Of a stretch of 64,000 nt of DNA, positions 17,796 through 25,864 are shown in pieces. The DNA is from an uncultured Bacteroidales bacterium. Its GTDB lineage: Bacteria > Bacteroidota > Bacteroidia > Bacteroidales > Bacteroidaceae. Within the stretch, counting starts at the first letter, position 1; every line of letters begins with the position of its first letter. Made by a program: the position numbers and the translations under genes. The notes beneath the pieces are model-generated. The model saw only the letters and a list, made by a program, of their open reading frames with translations. It was not told the DNA's origin and did no database searches. Where the stretch lies: NCBI GenBank assembly GCA_945833885.1, contig CAMAFY010000002.1:62001-126000 (forward strand). Direction: 5' to 3'.

Positions 17796-18452
17796 ATGCT
17801 GATAGAACAACCTCCCCGTCTGCTACGCTGGCTTTATCCGCGCGCGATATGGCGCATGGACCCTTCGGAGCGCGTGGTTTACCTCACCTTCGACGATGGT
17901 CCCATTCCCGAGGTGACGCCTTGGGTGCTTGATACCCTCGACCGCTACGGCGTGAAGGCCACCTTCTTCATGGTGGGTGACAACATCCGCAAGCATCCCG
18001 ACGAGTTCCGGCAGGTGGTTTCCGCCGGACATTCCGTGGGAAACCACACGTTTCACCACATTTCGGGACACATCCATGGTGACTTCCACTTCACGACGGA
18101 TGTGGAGGAATGTCAGCACATCATCGATACGGGCATCCGCCGTGTATTCCCCGGCTTCCGTCGTCCGGAAGGCTGTCTTCCGCTTTTCCGCCCGCCCCAC
18201 GGCTGGATGAAGGCGGAGCAGTACCGTTATGTGGCGCAGCGTTACCGCGTCGTGATGTGGGATCTTGTGACCCGCGACTATTCCAGACGCCTGGATGCCG
18301 ACGATGTGATGGCGAATATCCGCCGCTATGCCCGCAACGGCAGCATCATCACCTTCCACGATTCCCTGAAAAGCATCGGGAAAATCCGTACCGCCCTCCC
18401 TGCCGCCATCGAATGGCTCCGTGCGGAAGGCTACGGGTTCCGTGCGCTTTGA
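17796..18452 (+). CDS. Polysaccharide deacetylase family protein (NodB homology domain)
   Basis: A 218-residue single-domain CE4-type deacetylase. Motif 1 is YLTFDDGPIPE, with the catalytic-base and metal-binding Asp pair, and motif 2 is GNHTFHH, supplying the two metal-binding histidines. The segment LPLFRPPHGW fits motif 3, VMWDLVTRDY motif 4, and IITFHDS motif 5 with the catalytic His. The family removes N-acetyl groups from peptidoglycan or other N-acetylated sugars using a divalent metal. There is no signal peptide: the first residues MLIEQPPRLLRWLYPRAIWR are amphipathic, so the cell location is uncertain. The gene stands alone, about 100 bp after the adhesin-like gene. Confidence 0.88.
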   Translation: MLIEQPPRLLRWLYPRAIWRMDPSERVVYLTFDDGPIPEVTPWVLDTLDRYGVKATFFMVGDNIRKHPDEFRQVVSAGHSVGNHTFHHISGHIHGDFHFTTDVEECQHIIDTGIRRVFPGFRRPEGCLPLFRPPHGWMKAEQYRYVAQRYRVVMWDLVTRDYSRRLDADDVMANIRRYARNGSIITFHDSLKSIGKIRTALPAAIEWLRAEGYGFRAL

Positions 18453-18534
18453 GCGATGGATTTTGTTATTGGTGGGTACTATAATTTAGATTCGACGGAT
18501 TTCGAGTTGCTTTTCGAGATGAAAATTTCTGTGA

Positions 18535-18597
18535 ACGTTTTCGTTAAGCCAAATGAGCAGAGCGGAAGCAGTTGAAAACTGTTTGCGCTATGCCATG
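18535..18597 (+). repeat. Dispersed GAGCAGAGCGGAAGC element, copy 1
   Basis: The stretch ACGTTTTCGTTAAGCC, AATGAGCAGAGCGGAAGC and a short AGTT/AACT hairpin followed by GCTATGCCATG recurs with few changes at 62453-62517. No gene is present here; the region lies between the deacetylase and sigma-factor genes. Confidence 0.55.
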
Positions 18598-18604
18598 ACT
18601 ACAA

Positions 18605-18668
18605 AATGCGACCCATTATACAGCAAATGTATTGTGTATGGTGGTAATTTATAGAACCACCTATACTT
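18605..18668 (+). repeat. Dispersed GTGGTGG...CCACC hairpin element, copy B
   Basis: The stretch CCCATTATACAGCAAATG followed by TATTGTGTATGGTGG and TAGAACCACCTAT matches copy C at 34902 closely and copy A more loosely. The two halves form a GGTGGT/ACCACC hairpin. It lies upstream of the terminator at 18696 and the ECF sigma gene. Confidence 0.55.
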
Positions 18669-18695
18669 CCGGCCCTTTCGCCGTTTGCTTTCCTC

Positions 18696-18738
18696 CCGCA
18701 TTTCTGCATTTTTTTTTGCAGAAAATGCGGTTTTTTTT
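18696..18738 (+). terminator. Very strong intrinsic terminator ahead of the sigma-factor operon
   Basis: CCGCATTTCTGCA (18696-18708) pairs with TGCAGAAAATGCGG (18717-18730), followed by eight T. It lies only about 40 bp before the sigma-factor start codon, so it either ends an upstream transcript or regulates the operon by attenuation. Confidence 0.75.
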
Positions 18739-18776
18739 GTCACAACCCCGCAGGCTTGTGCGTTAAACAGGTAGAT

Positions 18777-19283
18777 ATGAGCAAAGATTCACTGATACGT
18801 TCCTTCACTTCGGGACGTTTGCGCCTGCGTTCCATGGCGCGCCGGCTGCTGGCCGACTCCGATGAAGCGGAGGATGCCTTGCAAGATGCCTTCGTCCGTT
18901 TGTGGACGCAGGCAGAGACGCTCGACATCGGTGACGATGCCGACCCGCTCGCCGCAACCGCTGTCAGGAATCTCTGCATCGACAGGTTGCGACACCGTGC
19001 CTCCAACGTTGACCTCGATGAGGCGGCGGATTGCAGCGGCGACGATCTTTTGGAGGCAACGGCACAGCAAAGCAGGGTTGAACTTGTGCAACGCATCGTA
19101 AAAAAACGCCTCACACCCTTGCAGCAGCGCATCTTCCAGGCGCACGACATTGAGGAATGTTCCTACGCCGACATTGCACGCACCGAGGATATGACCGAGC
19201 AGGCGTTGCGTCAGCAACTCTCGAGAGCGCGGAAAACCATCAGAGAATGCTATAGAAAAATTGAGAATGATGACGAATTTTGA
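18777..19283 (+). CDS. RNA polymerase sigma factor, ECF (sigma-70) family
   Basis: A 168-residue ECF sigma factor. Region 2 is visible around residues 10-60 (ADSDEAEDALQDAFVRLW), followed by NLCIDRLRHR. Region 4 has the helix-turn-helix YADIARTEDMTEQALRQQ within residues 110-160, preceded by LTPLQQRIFQAHDIEE. Start ATG 18777 gives MSKDSLIRSFTSGRLRLR, a typical N-terminus; earlier in-frame codons lack support. The stop overlaps the next gene, a membrane protein with anti-sigma features, so the pair is probably co-translated and co-regulated. Two exported proteins follow on the same strand. The likely theme is cell-envelope signalling; the signal and regulon are unknown. Confidence 0.9.
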   Translation: MSKDSLIRSFTSGRLRLRSMARRLLADSDEAEDALQDAFVRLWTQAETLDIGDDADPLAATAVRNLCIDRLRHRASNVDLDEAADCSGDDLLEATAQQSRVELVQRIVKKRLTPLQQRIFQAHDIEECSYADIARTEDMTEQALRQQLSRARKTIRECYRKIENDDEF

Positions 19284-19740
19284 CAAAAATACCAAGGAAT
19301 ACTGGCTCGAATTGACCGAACGTTATTTCGATGCCTCAACTACTGATGCCGAGGAGCGCCTGCTTCGTGCCTTCGCCGCCCAGACCAGCGACCCCGATTT
19401 CCGCGAACTCCGTGCTGTCATGGGCTATGTCAGTGCTGTCCGCCGCAGTCAGAATGTCGCTGCGGTGCGCCATCATTCCGCATCGTTGTCCCAACATCGG
19501 AGCCTGCGGATGCTATGGCGCTGTGCCGCCGCTGCCGTCCTCATCGCCGCCATGGTATGGCCTTACGCCATGCGCTCTTCCGACGAAAACATCGCCGTCG
19601 CCTACATCCGGGGAGAGAAAGTTACGGACCCCAGAATCGTGGAAAGCGTCGCGCGGCGCACAATCGACAACATGCGTACCGAGAATATGGCGGAGAAACA
19701 ACTCATGCAGATGTTCCAGGACATAGAAGAATTACCATAA
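19267..19740 (+). CDS. Membrane-anchored anti-sigma-like protein
   Basis: A 157-residue protein whose start overlaps the end of the sigma-factor gene by 17 bases. The first 65 residues are cytoplasmic and acidic (TKEYWLELTERYFDASTTDAEERLLRAF), a pattern seen in Bacteroidetes anti-sigma proteins. A single membrane segment (AAAAVLIAAMVWPYA, about residues 85-100) precedes a short periplasmic tail (IAVAYIRGEKVTDPRIVESV). I cannot name the domain. The role as partner of the upstream sigma factor is inferred from overlap and topology. The next gene begins 13 bp downstream. Confidence 0.7.
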   Translation: MMTNFDKNTKEYWLELTERYFDASTTDAEERLLRAFAAQTSDPDFRELRAVMGYVSAVRRSQNVAAVRHHSASLSQHRSLRMLWRCAAAAVLIAAMVWPYAMRSSDENIAVAYIRGEKVTDPRIVESVARRTIDNMRTENMAEKQLMQMFQDIEELP

Positions 19741-19753
19741 ATCCCGTATAGAC

Positions 19754-20200
19754 ATGAAACATTATATCCTGCTTTTGCTTGCAGCCCTGTGTTTCCCCAT
19801 CGCACTTGCGGCACAAGAATTACGCATTGACAAGGTGCTTGACGGACGTTACCGCAAGAATGTCCACACCACCGATGTGATTTATACAGGAGAACATCTT
19901 TCCGGCATGCCGATTTCCTATTATCACAGTCTGACTGTGGAGGACGACGAGCAAATCATGGAGGCCGTTGCACGCGCTGTTGCTGCCGATGAAAAGTATG
20001 CCTTGGAAAAGGAGATAACGAGGGTGGGACAGCACATCTTCTTTTGTTTCTTCCGTATCAACAACTATGGAATGGGCTCTCGTTACATCGTTTTCAAGGA
20101 TATGCGCTATGCTTCTTCCGGCAAGAAGCAACAACAGACGCTCATTTATATGGAGAGCACGAAAAATCCTGAAGATGTCCGCAAGATGTTCAAGAAATAA
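19754..20200 (+). CDS. Small exported protein in the sigma-factor operon (possibly DUF6108)
   Basis: A 148-residue protein with a clear signal peptide (MKHYILLLLAALCFPIALAA, cut before QELRIDK). The mature part begins ELRIDKVLDGRYRKN and ends in the basic NPEDVRKMFKK. I recall a Bacteroidetes family, DUF6108, of similar size and position beside sigma/anti-sigma pairs, but cannot confirm membership. No cysteines suitable for lipidation are present at the cleavage site, so it is probably periplasmic. Its 3' end is imperfectly repeated 58 bp further on, before the next gene. Confidence 0.65.
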   Translation: MKHYILLLLAALCFPIALAAQELRIDKVLDGRYRKNVHTTDVIYTGEHLSGMPISYYHSLTVEDDEQIMEAVARAVAADEKYALEKEITRVGQHIFFCFFRINNYGMGSRYIVFKDMRYASSGKKQQQTLIYMESTKNPEDVRKMFKK

Positions 20201-20273
20201 ATCACAGAAATAGACCTATAAAAACATACCTGAAGATGCAGGTAAAATGTTTAAGAAATAAAAGACAAACGAT

Positions 20274-21215
20274 ATGAAAAACCGCATCCTTTTAATCTTT
20301 TTCTCGCTGTTCGTCGTCTCAAGTGCCTGTGCACAGCAGGATTCTTTGGCCGAGCAGTGTGCCGTTGTCCCCGACACCATTGTTTTCTGCCGTCCCGATT
20401 CCGTACTCATCGTGCATTCCGACAGCATTCTTTCCATCGTTGTCAACGGTAATCAAGGTAATCCCGGATACGTATACGAAAGAAGTCTCGCCATAGCCGA
20501 TACTTCCAGCACGACGATGAAGAGCGAGTCCATCAAACAATCCAATATTTTCAGTTTTGGTTACGATGGTGGTCTTTTCGATTTCGGAAAAGTGAGCCGA
20601 AAAAAAGGCGCGGCAATAAATTTTTCGTTGTTACAATCGCTTGAAATGGGGCTTACTGTTCCGTTTTCATGCCCGAGCGGTATGCAGACAAGACTTTTCC
20701 GCTCCAATGAAGTGCGTCTTAATTGTCTCACGCTCTCTGTCTGGCCATATAAAAAGAAATGGGGAGTGAGTATCGATTGTGGAGTATCATACAACAGGTA
20801 TTTCATGAAGAAGAACGCTTTTACGTGTGACGCGAATCACTTTGTGTCCATCACATCGATGCCCGAAGGTGTTAAAGAGGCTGAGAGTTGTATGGGATTC
20901 CTTCGTGCCGATTTGAAGGTCCTTTACCATTATACTGTGCACAGGGAAGTTGATTTGGCGGGTGGCATCATGTTATCCTGGTGTGCTGACAAATTCGGCA
21001 ACACTACAAGCACCGTTTGGCGCGATGCCGATGGGAAAGAGCAGTCCGAACTTTTCAAAATCAACCCGGAACGGGTCATGACGTCCTTCCGTTTGGAGTG
21101 TTTGTTATGCGAAGTTTTCAGGATTTACGCCAATGTCTCCCCAAAATCGCCATTCAAGTTGGGGACGGGTCCGCAGTTCGGCACAGTTTCCTTGGGTATA
21201 GGCTTTCGTTTATAA
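20274..21215 (+). CDS. Exported beta-rich protein of unknown function, probably outer-membrane
   Basis: A 313-residue protein with signal peptide MKNRILLIFFSLFVVSSACAQ. The mature N-terminus has a polar low-complexity region (about 22-85). The rest consists of alternating short strands (GLFDFGKVSRKKGAAINFSL, GGIMLSWCADKFGNTTSTV) and ends in FGTVSLGIGFRL, with a terminal hydrophobic/aromatic pattern like an outer-membrane barrel end. No family was recognised. It is the last gene of the sigma-factor run and may be the operon's output, which is an inference from position. Confidence 0.65.
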   Translation: MKNRILLIFFSLFVVSSACAQQDSLAEQCAVVPDTIVFCRPDSVLIVHSDSILSIVVNGNQGNPGYVYERSLAIADTSSTTMKSESIKQSNIFSFGYDGGLFDFGKVSRKKGAAINFSLLQSLEMGLTVPFSCPSGMQTRLFRSNEVRLNCLTLSVWPYKKKWGVSIDCGVSYNRYFMKKNAFTCDANHFVSITSMPEGVKEAESCMGFLRADLKVLYHYTVHREVDLAGGIMLSWCADKFGNTTSTVWRDADGKEQSELFKINPERVMTSFRLECLLCEVFRIYANVSPKSPFKLGTGPQFGTVSLGIGFRL

Positions 21216-21234
21216 GAGGATTTAATTAACTTTG
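21205..21234 (+). promoter_or_regulatory. Possible promoter of queG
   Basis: TAACTTTG at 21227-21234 matches the TAnnTTTG element, and the start codon follows 40 bp later. The upstream TTG element is not clear (TTCG at 21205-21208), so the call is weak. Confidence 0.35.
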
Positions 21235-21274
21235 CAGGGCAATCCAAAAGCGGTTGCCCTCATTTTGTTTTCTT

Positions 21275-22396
21275 ATGCCCCAGTCTTTTACATCTCCCCT
21301 CAGTTCGCAGCAGGTGAAGTCTGCCGCCTTATCCGCCGGTTTTGCCGTCTGCGGCATCGCCCCCGCCGGACTTTTGAGCGCGGAGCGTGCCGGACAGCGT
21401 GAGACGATGTTGCGCCGGGGCTTCCATGCCGGCATGGATTATCTGGAGCGCAACGAGGAAAAGCGCCTCGATCCCCGCCTGCTCATCCCTGGGGCACGCA
21501 CGGTCATCAGCGTGGCGTGGCCCTATCCTCCGCGTCCGGCACAGGGGGCTCCCATCGCCGCCTACGCTTTCGGACGCGACTATCACCAGGTGGTGAAGGC
21601 CGCTCTCCGCGATTTCGCCGGTCGTCTGGGCCTCGCCGAGCCCGATGTGTGCCGTTGTTTTGTCGACACCGCCCCCATCGACGAGCGCTATTGGGCGTGG
21701 CGTGCCGGCGTAGGATTCATTGGTCGTAGCGGCATGCTCATCGTTCCGCGCCTCGGGTCGCGGTTTTTCCTCGGCGAAATCGTCACGGTCCTTCCCGCCG
21801 ACACCTACGATGTCCCCCTCACCCCCGACATCGCCTCGCACCGCCTCTGCGGGGTTTGTCGCCGTTGCCTCGATGCTTGCCCCGGCGGAGCGCTGACCTC
21901 CGACGGTCTCGATGCCCGCCGTTGCCTGTCGTATCTCACCATCGAACATCGGGGTCCCCTGCCTCCCGCCGCCTCACGGTGGATGCACGCCGCTCCCGGG
22001 ACGCCACTTTTCTACGGCTGCGACCGCTGCACCGAGGTATGTCCCTACAATGCCGCGTGTCCGGTTGCCGAAGCCGCCCCTGCGGAGGGCAAGGTGCCGT
22101 CGGTGCTTGCCCCGTCGTTTCTGGCGGAAAATTCCGGTGATGCCGCGTTTTGGACGCACCTCAGCGTGGAGGACTACCGCGCGCTCTTCAAGGACTCCGC
22201 CGTGAAGCGTGCCAAATACGAGGGACTGATGCGCAACATCGCGGCATTCTACGCCCCCGCTGACGACGTCGCCGCGCCATCAGCCACCGCCGATGCCTCC
22301 GCCATTCTTGGCGAAGCCTCTCCCGCAGCCCCTTCCGTTGCGTCTGCCACTACCGATAAAACCTCCGCCGAAGGGCAAGACCTGCTCCCCCGATAG
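21275..22396 (+). CDS. queG: Epoxyqueuosine reductase
   Basis: QueG reduces epoxyqueuosine to queuosine in tRNA, the last step of queuosine synthesis, using cobalamin and two 4Fe-4S clusters. Both ferredoxin-like motifs are visible: CGVCRRCLDACP and CDRCTEVCPYN. The N-terminal part holds GIAPAGLLSAER, DYLERNEEKRLDP, YAFGRDYH and WRAGVGFIGRSGMLI, all typical of the family. The segment FKDSAVKRAKYEGLMRNIA marks the end of the conserved domain. The last 45 residues are a low-complexity Ala/Ser-rich extension not expected in QueG. Start ATG 21275 gives a short N-terminus before the conserved region; ATG 21254 is possible. It stands alone. Confidence 0.93.
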   Translation: MPQSFTSPLSSQQVKSAALSAGFAVCGIAPAGLLSAERAGQRETMLRRGFHAGMDYLERNEEKRLDPRLLIPGARTVISVAWPYPPRPAQGAPIAAYAFGRDYHQVVKAALRDFAGRLGLAEPDVCRCFVDTAPIDERYWAWRAGVGFIGRSGMLIVPRLGSRFFLGEIVTVLPADTYDVPLTPDIASHRLCGVCRRCLDACPGGALTSDGLDARRCLSYLTIEHRGPLPPAASRWMHAAPGTPLFYGCDRCTEVCPYNAACPVAEAAPAEGKVPSVLAPSFLAENSGDAAFWTHLSVEDYRALFKDSAVKRAKYEGLMRNIAAFYAPADDVAAPSATADASAILGEASPAAPSVASATTDKTSAEGQDLLPR

Positions 22397-22624
22397 TGGT
22401 GATAAGGCGGAAGGGCGGTGGTTTGCAACCCCCGATTTTATGGAGGCGGACGAAAAAAACGATGTGACATTCAAGGTGAAGTCAGAGCGTATTTCCTACA
22501 CATCGAGCAGGTTCTTTCCTGCGATTTGCCGTCTCTTAAAGTCAAATATTTTACCTTTTGATGTGTCATTTGGTAAAAAAATGCATTTTCATCTCGGAAT
22601 CCTACCGGATGCAGGAGCGTTTTT

Positions 22625-22795
22625 CACCTCATTTTGCCGCTCTTTTTCCTCAAAATGTAGGTTCATCCTACACGGGTGTAGGATTTTTCAGGTCATCCTA
22701 CACACAAAAACCTCCAATACAGATTGATGTTTTCTCCAAAAAGTGTAGGATGTGTAGGAGAAAATAGAGAAAAATATTCTTGGAGAAGAGTGCAA
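22625..22795. repeat. Dispersed TCCTACAC/GTGTAGGA element, copy 2
   Basis: This copy contains two TCCTACAC octamers (22664 onward and 22695 onward), the conserved spacer with CAAAAACCTCCAATAC, and the opposed GTGTAGGATGTGTAGGA (22743-22759), then the tail AAATATTCTTGGAGAAGAG. It is shorter at its left end than copies 1 and 3. It lies between queG and the degenerate nuclease region; no gene is present. Confidence 0.6.
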
Positions 22796-22826
22796 ACATA
22801 CCCTTCCGTAACATTTCATACCCAAA

Positions 22827-22914
22827 ACTGCGGCATTTTCAGGTCAAAAGTGCGGAACTTTTCCCTCGGAAATGCCGCATTTCCATCCTGTTTCATCCGC
22901 ATCTTTTCATCATT
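22827..22914 (+). repeat. 22-bp degenerate tandem array (4 units)
   Basis: Units start at 22827, 22849, 22871 and 22893, exactly 22 bp apart, with cores CTGCGGCA, GTGCGGAA, ATGCCGCA and CATCCGCA. The array directly follows dispersed element copy 2 and directly precedes the first nuclease remnant. Confidence 0.6.
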
Positions 22915-22916
22915 TT

Positions 22917-23111
22917 GGTCGTAGAATAAATACGGAAGTACTCAATAATCAGCGAACTGAATATGGAAAAAGAATTGTCGCATCAGTGACACGACAATTA
23001 CAGGATGAGTATGGGAAAAAGGGATTTGAGGAAAGAACCATAAGAAGAATGATGCAATTTGCCCAAATGTTTCCAGATTTTGAAATTGTGTCACCGCAGG
23101 TGTCAAAATAA
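22917..23111 (+). pseudogene. Fragment of a DUF1016 (YhcG-type) PDDEXK nuclease, N-terminal half
   Basis: The frame reads GRRINTEVLNNQRTEYGK and then IVASVTRQLQDEYGKKGFEE and RRMMQFAQMFPDFEIV, which is the conserved N-terminal region of DUF1016 proteins. It then stops at 23109-23111, where homologues continue with a region like the LSWSHF segment. Bases after the stop (CCTTGGTCTCATTTTCTGA) still encode WSHF-like residues, so a frameshift or small deletion is likely. The start of the gene is missing; the preceding bases belong to a 22-bp repeat array. DUF1016 proteins are often found next to type I restriction genes. Confidence 0.65.
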
Positions 23112-23135
23112 CCTTGGTCTCATTTTCTGATAGTT

Positions 23136-23210
23136 ATGACATTGAAAGACACACTTCTCCCGAAGCTGATGTCAGGAGAACTAATAATTAACGCGACTAA
23201 AGCATTATAG
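23136..23210 (+). pseudogene. C-terminal tail of a type I restriction specificity subunit (HsdS)
   Basis: The 24-residue frame MTLKDTLLPKLMSGELIINA followed by TKAL and a stop matches the typical last residues of HsdS, where (R)DTLLPKLMSGEL is common. In an intact HsdS it would be preceded by about 380 residues; here only this tail remains, between two DUF1016 fragments. It suggests a type I restriction locus was once here and has been deleted. Confidence 0.55.
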
Positions 23211-23216
23211 ATTACG

Positions 23217-24046
23217 ATGAACAAGTCAATAAACATACTTGATAATGAATATCTGCAATGGGTGAAAGACCTTTGCGGTCGCTATCGTCAAAGCCAAATA
23301 AAGGCAGCGTTGAAAGTAAATGTGGAATATTTGAAGTTCCATGGAGACACCATTGCTTGATAATGGATAAGGTGAAAGATGATATAGACAAAGCTCTGTT
23401 CTATGTACGTCAGACAGTAGAGAACGACTGGAGTCGTAGTATGCTGCTCAATTTCATTAGCACCAACCTTTATGAGCGGCAGGGCAAGGTATTGACTAAC
23501 TTTACAAAAACATTGCCCGATGCAATGAGCGACCTTGCACAGGAGTTGACCAAAGACCCCTACAATTTTGCTTTCACGGGTATAACTGGGCGTTACAATG
23601 AACGCTTGTTCAAAGATGCTCTACTGAATAACATTACCCGATTCCTGATTGAGTTAGGTACAGGGTTTGCTTATGTTGGCAAAGAATATCGTTTGGAAAT
23701 AGGCGAAACGGAAATCTTCATCGACTTGCTCTTTTATAGTCTTTCGCTTTCCTGCTATGTGGTGGTAGAAGTAAAGATTGGTAAATTTGCTTTTGCCGAC
23801 ATCGGTCAATTAGGTGGATACGTGGTGGCTTGCAATCATTTGCTGCGTAAGGAAGGACGGGATAACCCAACCATCGACTTACTGATTTGCAAAGAGAAAG
23901 ACCGCATACAAGCCCAGTATGCTTTGGAGTCAAGCAGCCAACCTTTGGGTATTTCCGAATATGATCTTGAGAAGTTCTATCCCGAAAAAGTGGAAGGCAC
24001 AATGCCTACCATTGAAGAGATAGAAGCAAAATTAAAAGATAGCTAA
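23217..24046 (+). pseudogene. DUF1016 PDDEXK nuclease, internally deleted and frameshifted
   Basis: ATG 23217 opens MNKSINILDNEYLQWVKDL then CGRYRQSQIKAALKVNVEYL, the normal DUF1016 start, but this frame ends at 23360. The C-terminal nuclease part continues in a second frame from about 23355 (DDIDKALFYVRQTVENDWSR) to 24046. It contains the PDDEXK-like core IFIDLLFYSLSLSCYVVVEV followed by KIG, and NPTIDLLICKEKDR. About 120 residues between the two parts are missing. The C-terminal part could still be made as a separate protein of about 230 residues, but the N-terminal region is lost. Its base composition is more AT-rich than the flanking housekeeping genes, consistent with acquisition by transfer. 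Confidence 0.7.
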
Positions 24047-24084
24047 CAATAAAATTAACGATTTAGACCGCTAAATTCTCATTT

Positions 24085-24583
24085 ATGGGAGAAGTAAATA
24101 AAACAGCATAAGAAATCCATCCGGTTCTTCAACAACCGTGAAGTGCGTGCCGTGTGGGACGATGAGAATAATTGTTGGTGGTTCTCTGTTACAGATGTTG
24201 TGCGGGCCATAAACGATGAGCCAGACTGTACCAAGGCAGGATACTATTGGCGGTGGCTGAAGCGTATGTTGAAACAGGAGGGCATTCAGTTCGTGGGTGG
24301 CACTCACAAACTGAAAATTATTGTTGCCGACGGGAAACGGTACAACAATGACGCATTATCGGCAGACGACATTATGCTTATTGCCAAGCATTATCCCAAC
24401 AATCGTGCAGGCGAGTTCCTTGATTGGTTTGTATATAGTGGTACTACGCTGGACGGGCAAAGCCGTAAGAAGGCATACCAATTGTATGGGAGCGGTTTGC
24501 TACACCGTCTTGAGCCGGGTAGTCTGAAATGTCTGCATTTTCCACGAGAAATACGCCAAAGACAAGCAGGAAAAGGAGACTGA
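24085..24583 (+). pseudogene. BRO-N / phage-antirepressor-like protein, frameshifted
   Basis: The expected start MGEVNKQHKKSIRFFNNREV is broken by one extra A in the AAAA run at about 24100, so the ATG frame ends after eight codons. Homology continues in the next frame with VRAVWDDENNCWWFSVTDVV, the BRO-N DNA-binding domain seen in phage antirepressors, and then YYWRWLKRMLKQEGIQF and DIMLIAKHYPNNRAGEFLDW. After KKAYQLYGSGLL the sequence loses its frame again (about 24500), and a remnant resembling KYAKDKQEKETDFSA is read in another frame. The intact protein probably had a second C-terminal domain. With the DUF1016 and HsdS remnants it marks a decayed mobile region. Confidence 0.65.
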
Positions 24584-24946
24584 TTTCTCTGCCGTTTTTT
24601 GAGGATAACGTTTTGCCCTCTTTCGAACAGGATAGCAAAATGGTGGGGAATATAGGCAAAAAAATAGGCATTTTTTAACATAAAGTTACCTTATTTAGGA
24701 GAAAAATGCAGTAATTTGATAGGTTTCTGGTGATTTGTTGGTTATACTCGTTCAGAAGTGATAAATTTGTGGCATTCAAAACGTTTCCGTTAATCCGTGG
24801 GAGGGCATGGCTTATTGCATGAAGCCTTTCAAGCCCCTATAGTACCTTTTGTTGCGGACTTAACGGTTTGTAGCGGACTTGACTATTCAGGATAAAAGAC
24901 GAAAAAGAACTAAATATGTCGTAAAACGGCATAAAGACACAAAGAC
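24584..24946. other. Intergenic region before gltB: no gene seen
   Basis: This AT-rich stretch holds the promoter candidate at 24738-24769 and, at about 24780-24830, sequence (AAAACGTTTCCGTTAATCC, GGCATGGCTTATTGCATG) loosely like the GAGCAGAGCGGAAGC repeat family. No reading frame is convincing. Confidence 0.5.
24738..24769 (+). promoter_or_regulatory. Promoter candidate for gltB
   Basis: TTG at 24738-24740 is followed after 21 bp by TAAATTTG at 24762-24769, a good Bacteroidetes-type match. The predicted transcript would have a leader of about 170 bases before the gltB start codon. Confidence 0.5.
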
Positions 24947-25861
24947 ATGACTAAACATACAGAGAACCGAAGAGGATTGTACAATCCCGAGAATGAGCAT
25001 GACGCTTGTGGCGTAGGCATGGTGGTAAACATCCATGGAAATAAAAGCCACGAATTGGTGGACAATGCCCTCAAGGTGCTTGAAAACATGCGGCACAGAG
25101 GAGCGGAGGGAGCCGATGGAAAGACGGGTGATGGCGCTGGCATCCTGTTGCAGATTCCACACGAGTTTATTTTGTTGCAAGGTATACCCGTTCCGGAAAA
25201 GGGACATTATGGTACAGGTCTTGTGTTCTTGCCCAAGGATGCCCGGCGGCAGCAGGACATACTGTCCATTGTGATAGAGGAGGTCGAGCGCGAAGGCTTG
25301 AACCTGATGCGCATGAGAGCCGTTCCCACGTGTCCCGATTGTTTGAGCGAGAGTGCAAGGGAGGTTGAGCCGGACATCAAGCAAATCTTCGTCACCGGTG
25401 TGACCGACGAAGCCTATCCACGTTTTGAGCGTACGCTTTATCTGATAAGGAAGCGGATAGAGAAGCGTGTGAGCAATCCGGATTTCTATATTGTCAGTCT
25501 GTCAAGTAAGAACATCATTTACAAGGGAATGCTGTCGAGCACTCAGGTCAGGGCATATTTCCCCGATCTGAGCAACACGTATTTTACGAGCGGACTGGCT
25601 TTGGTCCACTCGCGTTTCAGTACCAACACGTTTCCCACATGGTCCCTTGCCCAGCCTTTCCGTCTGCTGGCCCACAACGGAGAGATCAACACCATACGTG
25701 GCAACCGTTCGTGGATGAAGGCACGCGAGAGTGTGCTTGATAGTGCCGAACTGGGTCATGTAAAGGACATCAGTCCCATCATACAACCCAACATGAGCGA
25801 CTCCGCCAGTCTGGACAACGTGTTTGAATTCTTTGTCATGAGTGGCCTGTCCCTTCCGTAG
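24947..25861 (+). CDS. gltB: Glutamate synthase large subunit, N-terminal glutaminase part (split by in-frame TAG)
   Basis: GltB transfers the amide of glutamine to 2-oxoglutarate with GltD. This frame carries the class II glutamine amidotransferase domain: the catalytic cysteine is in HDACGVGMVVNIHGNKSH, and further features are MRHRGAEGADGKTGDGAGIL, HSRFSTNTFPTWSLAQPFR and HNGEINTIRGN. Residue 305 is followed by TAG at 25859-25861, where relatives have His in SGLSLPHAMA. The same frame continues directly after it for 1192 codons. Because TAG ends other intact genes here (for example the GH31 gene), recoding of TAG is unlikely. Read-through, a separate N-terminal protein, a damaged gene or a sequencing error remain possible. 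Free N-terminal Cys processing before CGVG is expected in intact GltB. Confidence 0.8.
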   Translation: MTKHTENRRGLYNPENEHDACGVGMVVNIHGNKSHELVDNALKVLENMRHRGAEGADGKTGDGAGILLQIPHEFILLQGIPVPEKGHYGTGLVFLPKDARRQQDILSIVIEEVEREGLNLMRMRAVPTCPDCLSESAREVEPDIKQIFVTGVTDEAYPRFERTLYLIRKRIEKRVSNPDFYIVSLSSKNIIYKGMLSSTQVRAYFPDLSNTYFTSGLALVHSRFSTNTFPTWSLAQPFRLLAHNGEINTIRGNRSWMKARESVLDSAELGHVKDISPIIQPNMSDSASLDNVFEFFVMSGLSLP

Positions 25862-25864
25862 GCA

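Noticed and set aside
22625-22795. Insertion sequence
   Set aside because: No transposase and no clear terminal inverted repeats at fixed ends; kept as a dispersed element of unknown nature.
25859-25861. Genome-wide TAG recoding
   Set aside because: TAG is the normal stop of other intact genes in the window, such as the GH31 and queG genes.
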